Source: Flavobacterium jumunjinense
GTDB taxonomy: Bacteria; Bacteroidota; Bacteroidia; Flavobacteriales; Flavobacteriaceae
Length of the DNA: 64,000 bases
NCBI RefSeq assembly: GCF_021650975.2
Contig: NZ_CP091285.1
Span: forward strand, 3,286,001-3,350,000
Direction of reading: 5' to 3'
Below, piece by piece: positions 56,214 to 64,000 of the stretch. The position numbers and the translations under genes were made by a program. The notes beneath the pieces are model-generated. The model did no database searches, had not been told where the DNA came from, and saw only the letters and a list, made by a program, of their open reading frames with translations. Numbering within the stretch: the first letter of the stretch is position 1; each line of letters starts with the position of its first letter.

Positions 56214-56221
56214 TATTTTTG
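56214..56221 (+). promoter_or_regulatory. Possible -7 element of the hutH promoter
   Basis: TATTTTTG fits TAnnTTTG on the plus strand, back to back with the thr promoter and ~105 nt before the hutH ATG. Low-complexity T-rich context makes chance occurrence likely. Confidence 0.3.
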
Positions 56222-56326
56222 GTTTTAATCTTAGTTCTTTTAGTATCAGATTACTAAAAATTGTAGTTAAAAATGTTGTTTCTTAACAATTGTTTACGGA
56301 ATTTTGGCAATAAATTTTTTAAAGAA

Positions 56327-57835
56327 ATGGAAACAGTGCATTATATAAGTTCAGATTTATTATCAATTGAAATGATTAATGAAATTATTTCGCAAGATTT
56401 AAAGTTAGAACTATCGGAAGAAGCAAGAGCGAATATTGTTAAATGTAGAGTTTATTTAGATGATAAGTTAAAATCTAACGAAAATCCTATTTATGGTATA
56501 AATACTGGTTTTGGTTCGCTTTGTAATGTGAAAATTTCTACAGAAAATTTATCAAAATTACAAGATAACCTAGTGAAATCTCATGCTTGTGGTACAGGTG
56601 AGGAAGTACCTTTGGAAATCGTAAAGATAATGCTTCTACTTAAAATTCAATCATTAAGTTATGGACATTCTGGTGTTCAATTAGAAACGGTTGAACGCTT
56701 GATTGCATTTTATAATCATGATATTTTACCAGTAATTTATACATTAGGTTCTTTAGGAGCAAGTGGAGATTTAGCACCTTTGGCTCATTTAGCATTACCT
56801 TTAATTGGAGAAGGTGAAGTTTATAAAGATGGTTTTAGACAACCTGCTTATAAAATGTTAGAGAGTATGGGGTGGGATTTATTAACATTGAAATCTAAAG
56901 AAGGGTTGGCACTATTAAATGGTACTCAGTTTATGAGTGCTTATGGTGTTTATATTTTAATTAAATCGACTAAATTATCGTATTTAGCAGATGTTATTGG
57001 AGCCATTTCTTTGGAAGGTTTTGATGGAAGAATTGAACCTTTTACAGATTTAATTCATTTAATTAGACCACATAAAGGTCAAGTTGAAACAGCACAACGA
57101 ATGTGCGATATTCTAGACGGAAGTGAGATTATCGAACAAGAGAAAAAGCATGTTCAGGATCCTTACTCTTTTAGATGTATTCCTCAGGTACATGGTGCAA
57201 GTAAAGACACGATTGGATATGTTAAGAAGGTTTTTAAAACCGAAATTAACTCGGTAACAGATAATCCAAATATTTTTGTTGGAGAAGATAAAATAATTTC
57301 TGGAGGTAATTTCCACGGACAGCCTTTGGCACTTGCGCTAGACTTTTTAGGGATAGCGCTTGCAGAATTAGGAAGTATTTCTGAAAGAAGAACCTATCAA
57401 TTAATTTCAGGTTTGAGAGATTTACCTGCTTTCTTGGTTAGTGACCCCGGATTGAATTCAGGGTTTATGATTCCACAATATACTGCTGCAAGTATTGTTA
57501 GTCAAAACAAACAATTAGCGACTCCTTCTAGTATTGATAGTATTGTGTCAAGTAATGGTCAAGAAGATCATGTGAGTATGGGAGCAAATGGAGCAACAAA
57601 AACATTGAGAATTGTTGATAATTTGGAACGAATTTTAGCAATAGAATTGTTAAACGCTTCCCAAGCTTTAGAGTTTAGAAGACCTTTAAAATCAAGTGAC
57701 TTTATAGAAATGTTTATAAAATCGTATCGCGATGAAGTATCATTTGTTAGTGAAGATAGAATTTTACACTATGATATCGAAAAATCTATTGATTTTCTGA
57801 GAAGTTTCCAGATTGATGAGGAAGTTTTTGGTTAA
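56327..57835 (+). CDS. hutH: Histidine ammonia-lyase
   Basis: 502 residues from METVHYISSDLLSIEMI; an ATG 54 bp upstream is in frame but adds residues not typical of the family. HutH removes ammonia from histidine to give urocanate. The MIO cofactor forms autocatalytically from A-S-G at ~145-147 in GSLGASGDLAPLAHL. Other hallmarks are INTGFGSLCNVKI, GLALLNGTQFMSA, QDPYSFRCIPQVHGA and the SSNGQEDHVSMGANGA segment near the active site. hutU, hutI and hutG are not in the window, so this gene is detached from the usual cluster. Ends in a strong terminator. Confidence 0.95.
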   Translation: METVHYISSDLLSIEMINEIISQDLKLELSEEARANIVKCRVYLDDKLKSNENPIYGINTGFGSLCNVKISTENLSKLQDNLVKSHACGTGEEVPLEIVKIMLLLKIQSLSYGHSGVQLETVERLIAFYNHDILPVIYTLGSLGASGDLAPLAHLALPLIGEGEVYKDGFRQPAYKMLESMGWDLLTLKSKEGLALLNGTQFMSAYGVYILIKSTKLSYLADVIGAISLEGFDGRIEPFTDLIHLIRPHKGQVETAQRMCDILDGSEIIEQEKKHVQDPYSFRCIPQVHGASKDTIGYVKKVFKTEINSVTDNPNIFVGEDKIISGGNFHGQPLALALDFLGIALAELGSISERRTYQLISGLRDLPAFLVSDPGLNSGFMIPQYTAASIVSQNKQLATPSSIDSIVSSNGQEDHVSMGANGATKTLRIVDNLERILAIELLNASQALEFRRPLKSSDFIEMFIKSYRDEVSFVSEDRILHYDIEKSIDFLRSFQIDEEVFG

Positions 57836-57852
57836 TATTATATATAGATAAT

Positions 57853-57894
57853 AAAAAAGACAAAAGCAGCTTTTTAGCAGCTTTTGTCTTTTTT
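57853..57894 (+). terminator. Terminator of hutH
   Basis: 15-bp stem AAAAAAGACAAAAGC / GCTTTTGTCTTTTTT ending in T6; the A-run on the left arm lets it also act for the convergent DUF1304 gene. Confidence 0.85.
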
Positions 57895-57949
57895 GTTGTT
57901 GTAAGAAATTTACGAAATAAAAATAAGAATTATTTTGTAGAGCAATTTT

Positions 57950-58321
57950 TTAGAAGGAACTTAAAATTAATAATAACCCGATTAATGCAGGTAAACCTTG
58001 CACAAGAAATATTTTTTTAGAAGCAGTTAGTGCTCCATATAATCCAGCAATTAAAACACAACTTAGAAAGAAAATTGCAATTTTATGACTCCAAACGGGG
58101 TTTCTTATTGTTAAAGACCAGAGTAAACCAGCAGCTAAAAAGCCATTGTATAGACCTTGATTGGCAGCCAAAGTTTTAGTTTTAGGAAATAGCTCTTTTG
58201 GAAAGTTTTTAAAAACTTTAGGGGCTTTTGTGGTCCAAGCGAACATTTCTAACCAAAGAAAATAGAGATGTAATATTGCGACAAAGACAATGATAATTTG
58301 CGATAATATATTCAGAGTCAT
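57950..58321 (-). CDS. DUF1304 membrane protein
   Basis: 123 residues with four membrane helices. The N terminus VFVAILHLYFLWLEMFAWTT and the segment AANQGLYNGFLAAGLLW match DUF1304. Function is unknown; members are small inner membrane proteins of unknown function. Single gene, convergent to hutH and in the same direction as the RimB-RimK gene upstream (59-bp gap). Confidence 0.85.
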   Translation of the reverse strand: MTLNILSQIIIVFVAILHLYFLWLEMFAWTTKAPKVFKNFPKELFPKTKTLAANQGLYNGFLAAGLLWSLTIRNPVWSHKIAIFFLSCVLIAGLYGALTASKKIFLVQGLPALIGLLLILSSF

Positions 58322-58380
58322 AACTTACTTTGTTTTAAAAATTATTAAAATAGTATTCAGTATATTTTTTTTTATTCTAT

Positions 58381-59748
58381 TTATTTCCATTTGAAATTTT
58401 TCTCAATTGCTTTAATCATTTCTCCTGCAATATCTTTTTGCGTAGCTCCTTCAATGCCCTCAAGTCCTGGAGATGAGTTAACTTCTAACAATAATGGTCC
58501 TTTGCTAGAACGAATAATATCAACACCTGCAACTTTTAAGTCCATTGCTTTTGCGGCTCTAATTGCAATCTTTTTCTCTTCGGGTGTTACTTTTACAATA
58601 GAAGCAGTTCCTCCCATGTGAATATTAGCTCTAAATTCTCCTGGAGCTGCTTCTCTTTGCATTGAAGCGACTACTTTTCCGTCAACAACAAAAAGACGTA
58701 AATCTTTACCATTCGCTTCTTTGATGAATTCTTGAACTAAGATGTTAGCATTTAGACTTTTAAAAGCATTGATTACAGATTCTGCTGCTTTCTTAGTTTC
58801 TGCTAATACAACTCCTTTTCCTTGTGTACCTTCTAGTAATTTAACAATTAGCGGTGATCCACCAACCATTTTGATTAAATCATCTGTGTCTAATGGTGAA
58901 TTTGCGAATCCAGTTGTTGGAATATCCACACCATTGTTTAAAAGTAACTGTAAAGAAAATAGTTTATCTCTAGATTGAGTAATTGCAGCTGCGTTATTCA
59001 ATGCAAAAACTTTTAAAGCTTCAAATTGTCTTGTAAGAGCACAACCGTAATACGTCATACTAGGGCGAATTCTAGGAATTACTGCGTCAAAATCATTTAA
59101 AACTTTACCACCTCTGTAATGAATTTCAGGAGTGTTAGCATCTAACTTCATGTAGCAATACTTAAGATTTAGGAAATGCATTTCGTGTCCACGAAGTTCT
59201 CCTGCTTCAATTATTCTTTTGTTGCTATATAAATCTGGATTACTAGCAAGAAGTCCTATTCGTAATCCTTTCTTTATATTAGAATTATCATAATAAAACT
59301 CTTTAAGTTTTTCGTTGCTAGGTTGTCCAAGTACGTATTTTTTTTCAGGATCTACTAAAACCCTTCCAGACATAGCTTCTCTTCCTAGAAGCATCCTAAA
59401 GCCCATAGAATCTCTATTGGTCAAAGTAAGTTCTACTTCCCATTTTTTACCCCCCATTTCAACAGGAGTCTTAATAACGAATCTTTTTTCGCGAAAACCA
59501 CTTGAGCTTTTAACAATTCTTTGATCAACTAATCTTGCTTCACAATGAATAACGGTTTTAGCATTATTCTGAATAGGGTTTATGTCAAATTTTACCCAAT
59601 CTTCACTGTCTTTTTCAAAAGGTCTTATGCTTGTAGCATGTAGGGCTGATGTTTTTGCTCCTGAGTCAACACGTGCTTTGATTGTAGGAATCCCTAATGT
59701 AGGGAAAGAACACCATTCTTCACTACCAACTATTACTTTGTCTTGCAT
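58381..59748 (-). CDS. Fused RimB-like retropepsin and RimK-type ATP-grasp glutamate ligase
   Basis: 455 residues in two modules. The N terminus (~1-145) is the ATP-dependent zinc protease/retropepsin-like family that includes RimB, with D28 in [16 protein letters not shown] and [16 protein letters not shown] near its end. The C-terminal ATP-grasp module (~155-455) has the RimK signature [43 protein letters not shown] and [24 protein letters not shown]. RimK adds glutamates to ribosomal protein S6; RimB, where studied, trims such tails. One chain would thus hold both opposing activities; that S6 is the target here is inference. Confidence 0.88.
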   Translation of the reverse strand: MQDKVIVGSEEWCSFPTLGIPTIKARVDSGAKTSALHATSIRPFEKDSEDWVKFDINPIQNNAKTVIHCEARLVDQRIVKSSSGFREKRFVIKTPVEMGGKKWEVELTLTNRDSMGFRMLLGREAMSGRVLVDPEKKYVLGQPSNEKLKEFYYDNSNIKKGLRIGLLASNPDLYSNKRIIEAGELRGHEMHFLNLKYCYMKLDANTPEIHYRGGKVLNDFDAVIPRIRPSMTYYGCALTRQFEALKVFALNNAAAITQSRDKLFSLQLLLNNGVDIPTTGFANSPLDTDDLIKMVGGSPLIVKLLEGTQGKGVVLAETKKAAESVINAFKSLNANILVQEFIKEANGKDLRLFVVDGKVVASMQREAAPGEFRANIHMGGTASIVKVTPEEKKIAIRAAKAMDLKVAGVDIIRSSKGPLLLEVNSSPGLEGIEGATQKDIAGEMIKAIEKNFKWK

Positions 59749-59808
59749 TTTATTTCGTAAAATTAAATCTAATGTAGTACTTTTTTTTGTTTATTTATTA
59801 AAGAAAAG

Positions 59809-59832
59809 AAAACCTACTAATTAGTAGGTTTT
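59809..59832. terminator. Perfect palindrome at the clpC stop codon
   Basis: AAAACCTACTAA / TTAGTAGGTTTT is a 24-nt perfect palindrome. It contains the clpC stop codon and encodes the C-terminal KPTN. U-rich sequence follows on the minus strand but is interrupted, so termination strength is uncertain. Confidence 0.55.
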
Positions 59833-62363
59833 TCAGCTTTTTTTATTTCGATTATTAACTCGTTGGAGGTTTCGTCTAGATCCATAAAAATTTGATCTCC
59901 TTCTTGTATTTTTGAAGTTATTATTTCTTCAGCAAGAGCATCTTCTACATATTTTTGTATGGCTCTTTTTAGAGGTCTTGCTCCAAATTGTTTATCAAAT
60001 CCTTTATCAGCAATATAATCTTTTGCTTTTTCAGAAAGTTTTAAGTTATATCCTAAATCTTTAACACGTAGGTATAATTTATCCATTTCTATATCAATAA
60101 TTAGATTGATATCTTCTTTTTCTAATGTATTAAAGACTATTACATCATCAATTCTATTTAAAAATTCAGGAGCAAATGCTTTTTTTAATGCATTTTCAAT
60201 AACACCTCTTGAATGTTCGTCTGCTTGATTTGTTCTAGCTGTTGTTCCAAAACCAACACCTTGTCCAAAATCTTTCAATTGTCTTGCACCAACATTAGAA
60301 GTCATAATAATGATAGTGTTTCTGAAATCTATTTTTCGTCCTAAACTATCTGTAAGATGACCGTCATCTAAAACCTGAAGCATCATATTAAATACATCTG
60401 GATGTGCTTTTTCAATTTCATCTAGTAAGACAACACAATATGGTTTTCTTCTCACTTTTTCGGTCAATTGTCCACCTTCTTCGTATCCTACGTAACCTGG
60501 AGGTGCTCCAACTAATCTAGATATTGCAAATTTCTCCATGTATTCACTCATGTCAACACGAACTAGTGCGTCTTCAGAATCGAAAAGTTCTTTAGCTAAT
60601 ACTTTAGCTAATTGTGTCTTTCCAACACCAGTTTGACCTAGGAATATGAATGAACCAATTGGCTTGTTTGGGTCTTTTAAACCTGCTCTATTTCTTTGAA
60701 TTGCTTTTGCAATTTTTTCAACTGCAACGTTTTGTCCAATTACTTTACCTTTGATTAATTCAGGCAGTTTAGCTAATTTATTACTCTCAGTTTGTGCAAT
60801 TCTATTCACAGGTATTCCTGTCATCATAGAAACAACATCGGCTACATTATCTTCAGTTACTGTAACACGATTGTTTTTTGCATCTTCTTCCCATTGTTCT
60901 TGAGCAATTGCTAAGTCTTTTTCAATGCGTTTTTCATCATCTCTTAATTTAGCAGCTTCTTCATACTTTTGTTTTTTAACAACAGTATTCTTTAATTCAC
61001 GTACCTCTTCAAGTTGACGTTCTAATTCTAATATTTGCTTAGGAACATCAATATTTGTGATATGAACTCTAGATCCAGCTTCGTCTAAAGCATCAATAGC
61101 TTTGTCTGGAAGGAATCTTTCTGTCATATATCTGTTAGTAAGTTTAACGCATGCTTCAATAGCATCATCTGTATAGGTTACATTATGATGGTCTTCATAC
61201 TTACCTTTGATGTTATTAAGAATGATGATTGTTTCATCTACAGAAGTAGGCTCGATAATTACCTTTTGAAAACGACGCTCTAGTGCACCATCTTTCTCTA
61301 TGTATTGACGGTATTCATCTAAAGTTGTAGCTCCAACACATTGAATTTCTCCTCTTGCTAAAGCAGGTTTAAACATGTTAGATGCATCTAATGAACCTGT
61401 TGCTCCTCCAGCGCCAACTATAGTATGAATTTCATCTATGAAAAGAATAATATCCTCATTCTTTTCTAATTCATTCATAACTGCTTTCATTCTTTCTTCA
61501 AACTGTCCACGATATTTAGTTCCAGCTACTAAACTGGCTAAATCTAACGTTACTACACGTTTGTTAAAAAGAATTCTAGATACTTTTTTCTTAACAATTC
61601 TTAAAGCTAAACCTTCAGCTATTGCAGACTTTCCAACACCTGGTTCACCAATTAATAAAGGGTTGTTTTTCTTTCTTCTACTTAGAATTTGAGAAACTCG
61701 TTCAATTTCTTTTTCACGACCAACTACTGGGTCTAGTTTACCTTCTTCCGCCATTTCAGTCAAATCACGACCAAAATTATCTAAAACAGGAGTTTTTGAT
61801 TTTTTATTCGCTTTGTTCCCAGCAGGTGGAGTATTAAAACCACTGTCTCTAGGGCTTTCTTCTTGACCAGCATCGTCGTTAAATTCAGCCTTTGGAAGAT
61901 TTTCTATATAATCGTTTTCGTTTGTTATCATAGCTGTATATTGATCTTTTACAGATTCATAATCTATTTTTAATTTGTTTAACAATTTCGTAGTAGGATC
62001 ATTCTCATTTCTTAATATACAAAGTAATAAATGAGCAGTACTAATAGAAGTGCTATTGTATAGTTTTGCTTCTAAAAAAGTTGTCTTTAAAGCCCTTTCT
62101 GCTTGTCGTGTTAAATGTAAATTCTTTTTATCATTGTTTTGTGTGCCTACTGGACTTGCAGGACTCAAAACCTCTACTTTTCTTCTTAAATGGTCGAAGT
62201 CAACAGTCAAATTGTTAAGTATAGCCATTGCTTTACCCTGACCTTCTCTAAGAAGGCCTAGCATTAAGTGTTCTGTGCCAATATAGTCATGTCCTAAACG
62301 TAAAGCTTCTTCTTTACTATAAGAAATAACGTCTTTTACTCTAGGTGAAAAATTATCGTCCAT
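59817..62363 (-). CDS. clpC: ATP-dependent Clp protease ATPase subunit ClpC
   Basis: 848 residues. This Hsp100 unfoldase feeds substrates to ClpP. Order: Clp N repeats (~1-150), AAA-1 with Walker A GEPGVGKSAIAEGLA (~216-230) and Walker B LFIDEIHTIVGAGG, the UvrB/C-like middle segment (KKQKYEEAAKLRDDEKRIEKDLA, ~430-455) that marks ClpC rather than ClpB, AAA-2 with GQTGVGKTQLAK (~560) and a VGF tripeptide (GQGVGFGTTAR) for ClpP docking. A TTG-N20-TATATTTA promoter lies at 62384-62414 on the minus strand. clpP itself is not in the window. Confidence 0.96.
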   Translation of the reverse strand: MDDNFSPRVKDVISYSKEEALRLGHDYIGTEHLMLGLLREGQGKAMAILNNLTVDFDHLRRKVEVLSPASPVGTQNNDKKNLHLTRQAERALKTTFLEAKLYNSTSISTAHLLLCILRNENDPTTKLLNKLKIDYESVKDQYTAMITNENDYIENLPKAEFNDDAGQEESPRDSGFNTPPAGNKANKKSKTPVLDNFGRDLTEMAEEGKLDPVVGREKEIERVSQILSRRKKNNPLLIGEPGVGKSAIAEGLALRIVKKKVSRILFNKRVVTLDLASLVAGTKYRGQFEERMKAVMNELEKNEDIILFIDEIHTIVGAGGATGSLDASNMFKPALARGEIQCVGATTLDEYRQYIEKDGALERRFQKVIIEPTSVDETIIILNNIKGKYEDHHNVTYTDDAIEACVKLTNRYMTERFLPDKAIDALDEAGSRVHITNIDVPKQILELERQLEEVRELKNTVVKKQKYEEAAKLRDDEKRIEKDLAIAQEQWEEDAKNNRVTVTEDNVADVVSMMTGIPVNRIAQTESNKLAKLPELIKGKVIGQNVAVEKIAKAIQRNRAGLKDPNKPIGSFIFLGQTGVGKTQLAKVLAKELFDSEDALVRVDMSEYMEKFAISRLVGAPPGYVGYEEGGQLTEKVRRKPYCVVLLDEIEKAHPDVFNMMLQVLDDGHLTDSLGRKIDFRNTIIIMTSNVGARQLKDFGQGVGFGTTARTNQADEHSRGVIENALKKAFAPEFLNRIDDVIVFNTLEKEDINLIIDIEMDKLYLRVKDLGYNLKLSEKAKDYIADKGFDKQFGARPLKRAIQKYVEDALAEEIITSKIQEGDQIFMDLDETSNELIIEIKKAEKPTN

Positions 62364-62383
62364 TTTATTCTAAGTTGTAGGTG

Positions 62384-62414
62384 TAAATATACTAAGATAT
62401 GAGAGAATAAGCAA
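62384..62414 (-). promoter_or_regulatory. Candidate clpC promoter
   Basis: TTG (plus CAA at 62412-62414), a 20-nt spacer and TATATTTA (plus 62384-62391), ~21 nt upstream of the clpC ATG. One mismatch to TAnnTTTG. Confidence 0.45.
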
Positions 62415-62620
62415 GAAATATGCCTATTTCAGATTCTATATGCTAATAGACAAAAAAAAAATGAAATAAAAAAATCTAAGAAGAAAGTTTTATAATGATT
62501 TTTTAATATTAAATTGTTAATAAATCTTTCAAATTTATCTATGAAATTTTAAAACAAAACTATAAAAAACCGTATCTTGGCACGTTTAATAAAAAGAATA
62601 TAATTTTAATTTAAATACTT

Positions 62621-64000
62621 ATGTCTGAAGGAGAAAAATTAATTCCTATTAACATTGAAGATGAAATGAAATCAGCCTACATTGATTATTCAATGTCGGT
62701 TATTGTATCAAGAGCGCTTCCAGATGTTAGAGACGGGTTAAAACCAGTACATCGAAGAGTATTATTTGGAATGCATGAGTTAGGGATTAGGTCTAACAGT
62801 GCTTATAAGAAATCAGCTAGAATTGTAGGAGAAGTTTTAGGTAAGTATCACCCACATGGAGATACATCTGTTTACGACGCAATGGTGCGTATGGCACAAG
62901 AATGGAGTTTACGTTATTTGCTGGTTGATGGACAGGGTAACTTTGGTTCAGTAGATGGAGATAGTCCAGCTGCAATGCGTTATACAGAAGCAAGAATGCG
63001 TAAGATATCGGAAGATATGTTAGCAGATATAGAAAAAGAAACAGTTGATTTTCAATTGAATTTTGATGACTCGTTAGAAGAACCTAAGGTGTTACCAACT
63101 AAAGTACCAACTTTATTAATTAATGGTGCTTCGGGTATTGCTGTAGGTATGGCAACAAATATGCCACCTCATAATATTTCTGAAGTAATTGATGGAACTT
63201 TAGCATATATTGATAACAATGATATTGAGATTGATGAGTTAATGCAACATATTAAAGCACCAGATTTTCCTACAGGAGGTATCATTTATGGATATGATGG
63301 TGTTAGAGAAGCTTTTAAAACAGGTAGAGGTCGCGTTGTGATGCGTGCAAAAGCAGGTTTTGAAGAGTCTAATGGTAGAGAGGCTATTATTGTTACAGAG
63401 ATTCCTTACCAAGTGAATAAAGCCGATATGATTAAGAAAACGGCTGACTTGGTTAATGATAAGAGAATAGAGGGTATTGCTACAATTCGTGATGAATCGG
63501 ATAGAAATGGTATGCGTATTGTTTACGAACTAAAGCGCGATGCTGTTCCTAATGTTGTTTTAAATACATTATATAAGTATACACAATTACAGTCTTCTTT
63601 TAGTGTGAATAATATTGCATTAGTAAAAGGAAGACCAGAAATGTTGAATCTAAAAGATTTAATTTTCCATTTCGTTGAACATCGTCATGAAGTAGTTATA
63701 AGAAGAGCTCAATATGAATTAAGAAAAGCAGAAGAAAGAGCACATATTTTAGAAGGATTAATTATAGCATCGGATAATATTGATGAAGTTATCGCGTTAA
63801 TTAGATCATCTAAAGACGGTGAAGAAGCTAGAGGTAAGTTAATTGAAAGATTTAAGTTGTCAGAAATTCAAGCTAGAGCAATTGTCGAAATGCGTTTACG
63901 TCAGTTAACAGGTCTTGAGCAAGATAAGTTAAGAGCTGAATATGATGAAATAATGAAAGTTATTCAAGGTTTAAAAGAGTTATTAGCAAGTAAAGAATTG
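62621..64000 (+). CDS. gyrA: DNA gyrase subunit A (3' end beyond window)
   Basis: 460 codons visible, open at the right edge. GyrA is the breakage-reunion subunit that supercoils DNA with GyrB. The catalytic Tyr is Y121 in [10 protein letters not shown]; the quinolone-resistance region reads [15 protein letters not shown], so the position equal to E. coli S83 is Thr (T82) and D87 is conserved (D86). The winged-helix and tower segments continue to the edge. Start ATG in [17 protein letters not shown]; upstream TATCTTGG (62573) is a weak -7 candidate. Divergent from clpC. Confidence 0.97.
   Translation, partial: MSEGEKLIPINIEDEMKSAYIDYSMSVIVSRALPDVRDGLKPVHRRVLFGMHELGIRSNSAYKKSARIVGEVLGKYHPHGDTSVYDAMVRMAQEWSLRYLLVDGQGNFGSVDGDSPAAMRYTEARMRKISEDMLADIEKETVDFQLNFDDSLEEPKVLPTKVPTLLINGASGIAVGMATNMPPHNISEVIDGTLAYIDNNDIEIDELMQHIKAPDFPTGGIIYGYDGVREAFKTGRGRVVMRAKAGFEESNGREAIIVTEIPYQVNKADMIKKTADLVNDKRIEGIATIRDESDRNGMRIVYELKRDAVPNVVLNTLYKYTQLQSSFSVNNIALVKGRPEMLNLKDLIFHFVEHRHEVVIRRAQYELRKAEERAHILEGLIIASDNIDEVIALIRSSKDGEEARGKLIERFKLSEIQARAIVEMRLRQLTGLEQDKLRAEYDEIMKVIQGLKELLASKEL

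Overview
The window is AT-rich and looks like the chromosome of a Flavobacteriaceae bacterium, probably close to Flavobacterium. Supporting signs are C-terminal type IX secretion (T9SS) sorting domains, a TonB-dependent receptor paired with a DUF4249 lipoprotein, monomeric isocitrate dehydrogenase, a fused RimB/RimK-type protein, many small secreted proteins of unknown function, and promoters of the Bacteroidetes type (TAnnTTTG at -7). I see no rRNA, tRNA, CRISPR array, insertion sequence or prophage. About 57 protein genes are supported, two of them cut by the window ends.

Layout. 1-5.1 kb: a T9SS-secreted ELWxxDGT-repeat protein, mnmE and a membrane MutS-like ATPase, with 7-bp-period repeats inside and upstream of mnmE. 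5.1-10.6 kb: a minus-strand run of secreted and membrane proteins of mostly unknown role (DUF547, VOC, TPR, YD-repeat-like). 10.8-13.7 kb: a plus-strand trio made of a multicopper-oxidase-like protein that has lost its copper ligands, a small secreted Cys/His protein and a tyrosinase. 13.7-20 kb: an MFS drug exporter, a Crp-type regulator, an isochorismatase-like hydrolase, small secreted proteins, a DUF4375 protein and uvrB. 20-31.9 kb: a secreted M28 peptidase, thiamine pyrophosphokinase, a DUF4249/TonB receptor pair with an AraC-type regulator, icd, and an adhesin-like protein with YadA-head repeats.

31.9-42.3 kb: pabB, tilS and dsbD on the plus strand; then on the minus strand an M20 amidohydrolase with two alanine-racemase-fold enzymes, and a sodium:solute symporter with a GNAT acetyltransferase behind a leader that can fold into three hairpins. 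42.3-45 kb: a gene-poor stretch with an unknown helical protein, a small ORF built of 42-bp tandem repeats, and a small structured transcription unit. 45-50.9 kb: a YifB/ComM-type ATPase, TPR and DUF6882-like proteins, yebC and gcvT. 51-56.2 kb: the threonine operon thrA-thrB-thrC. 56.3-64 kb: hutH, a DUF1304 protein, the RimB-RimK fusion, clpC and the start of gyrA.

The most notable observation is upstream of thrA. A TATATTTG promoter is followed by a 34-codon ORF ending in ITTTSTIITITP. Its stop codon lies in the first arm of what reads as a set of mutually exclusive hairpins (1:2, 2:3, 3:4), the last followed by U5. This is the architecture of a threonine/isoleucine-responsive transcription attenuator, like enterobacterial thrL, in a Bacteroidetes genome. 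Second is the tyrosinase trio with its copper-ligand-free multicopper oxidase homologue. Also notable are a conserved-looking hairpin element between thrA and thrB and heptameric repeats that have entered the mnmE coding sequence.
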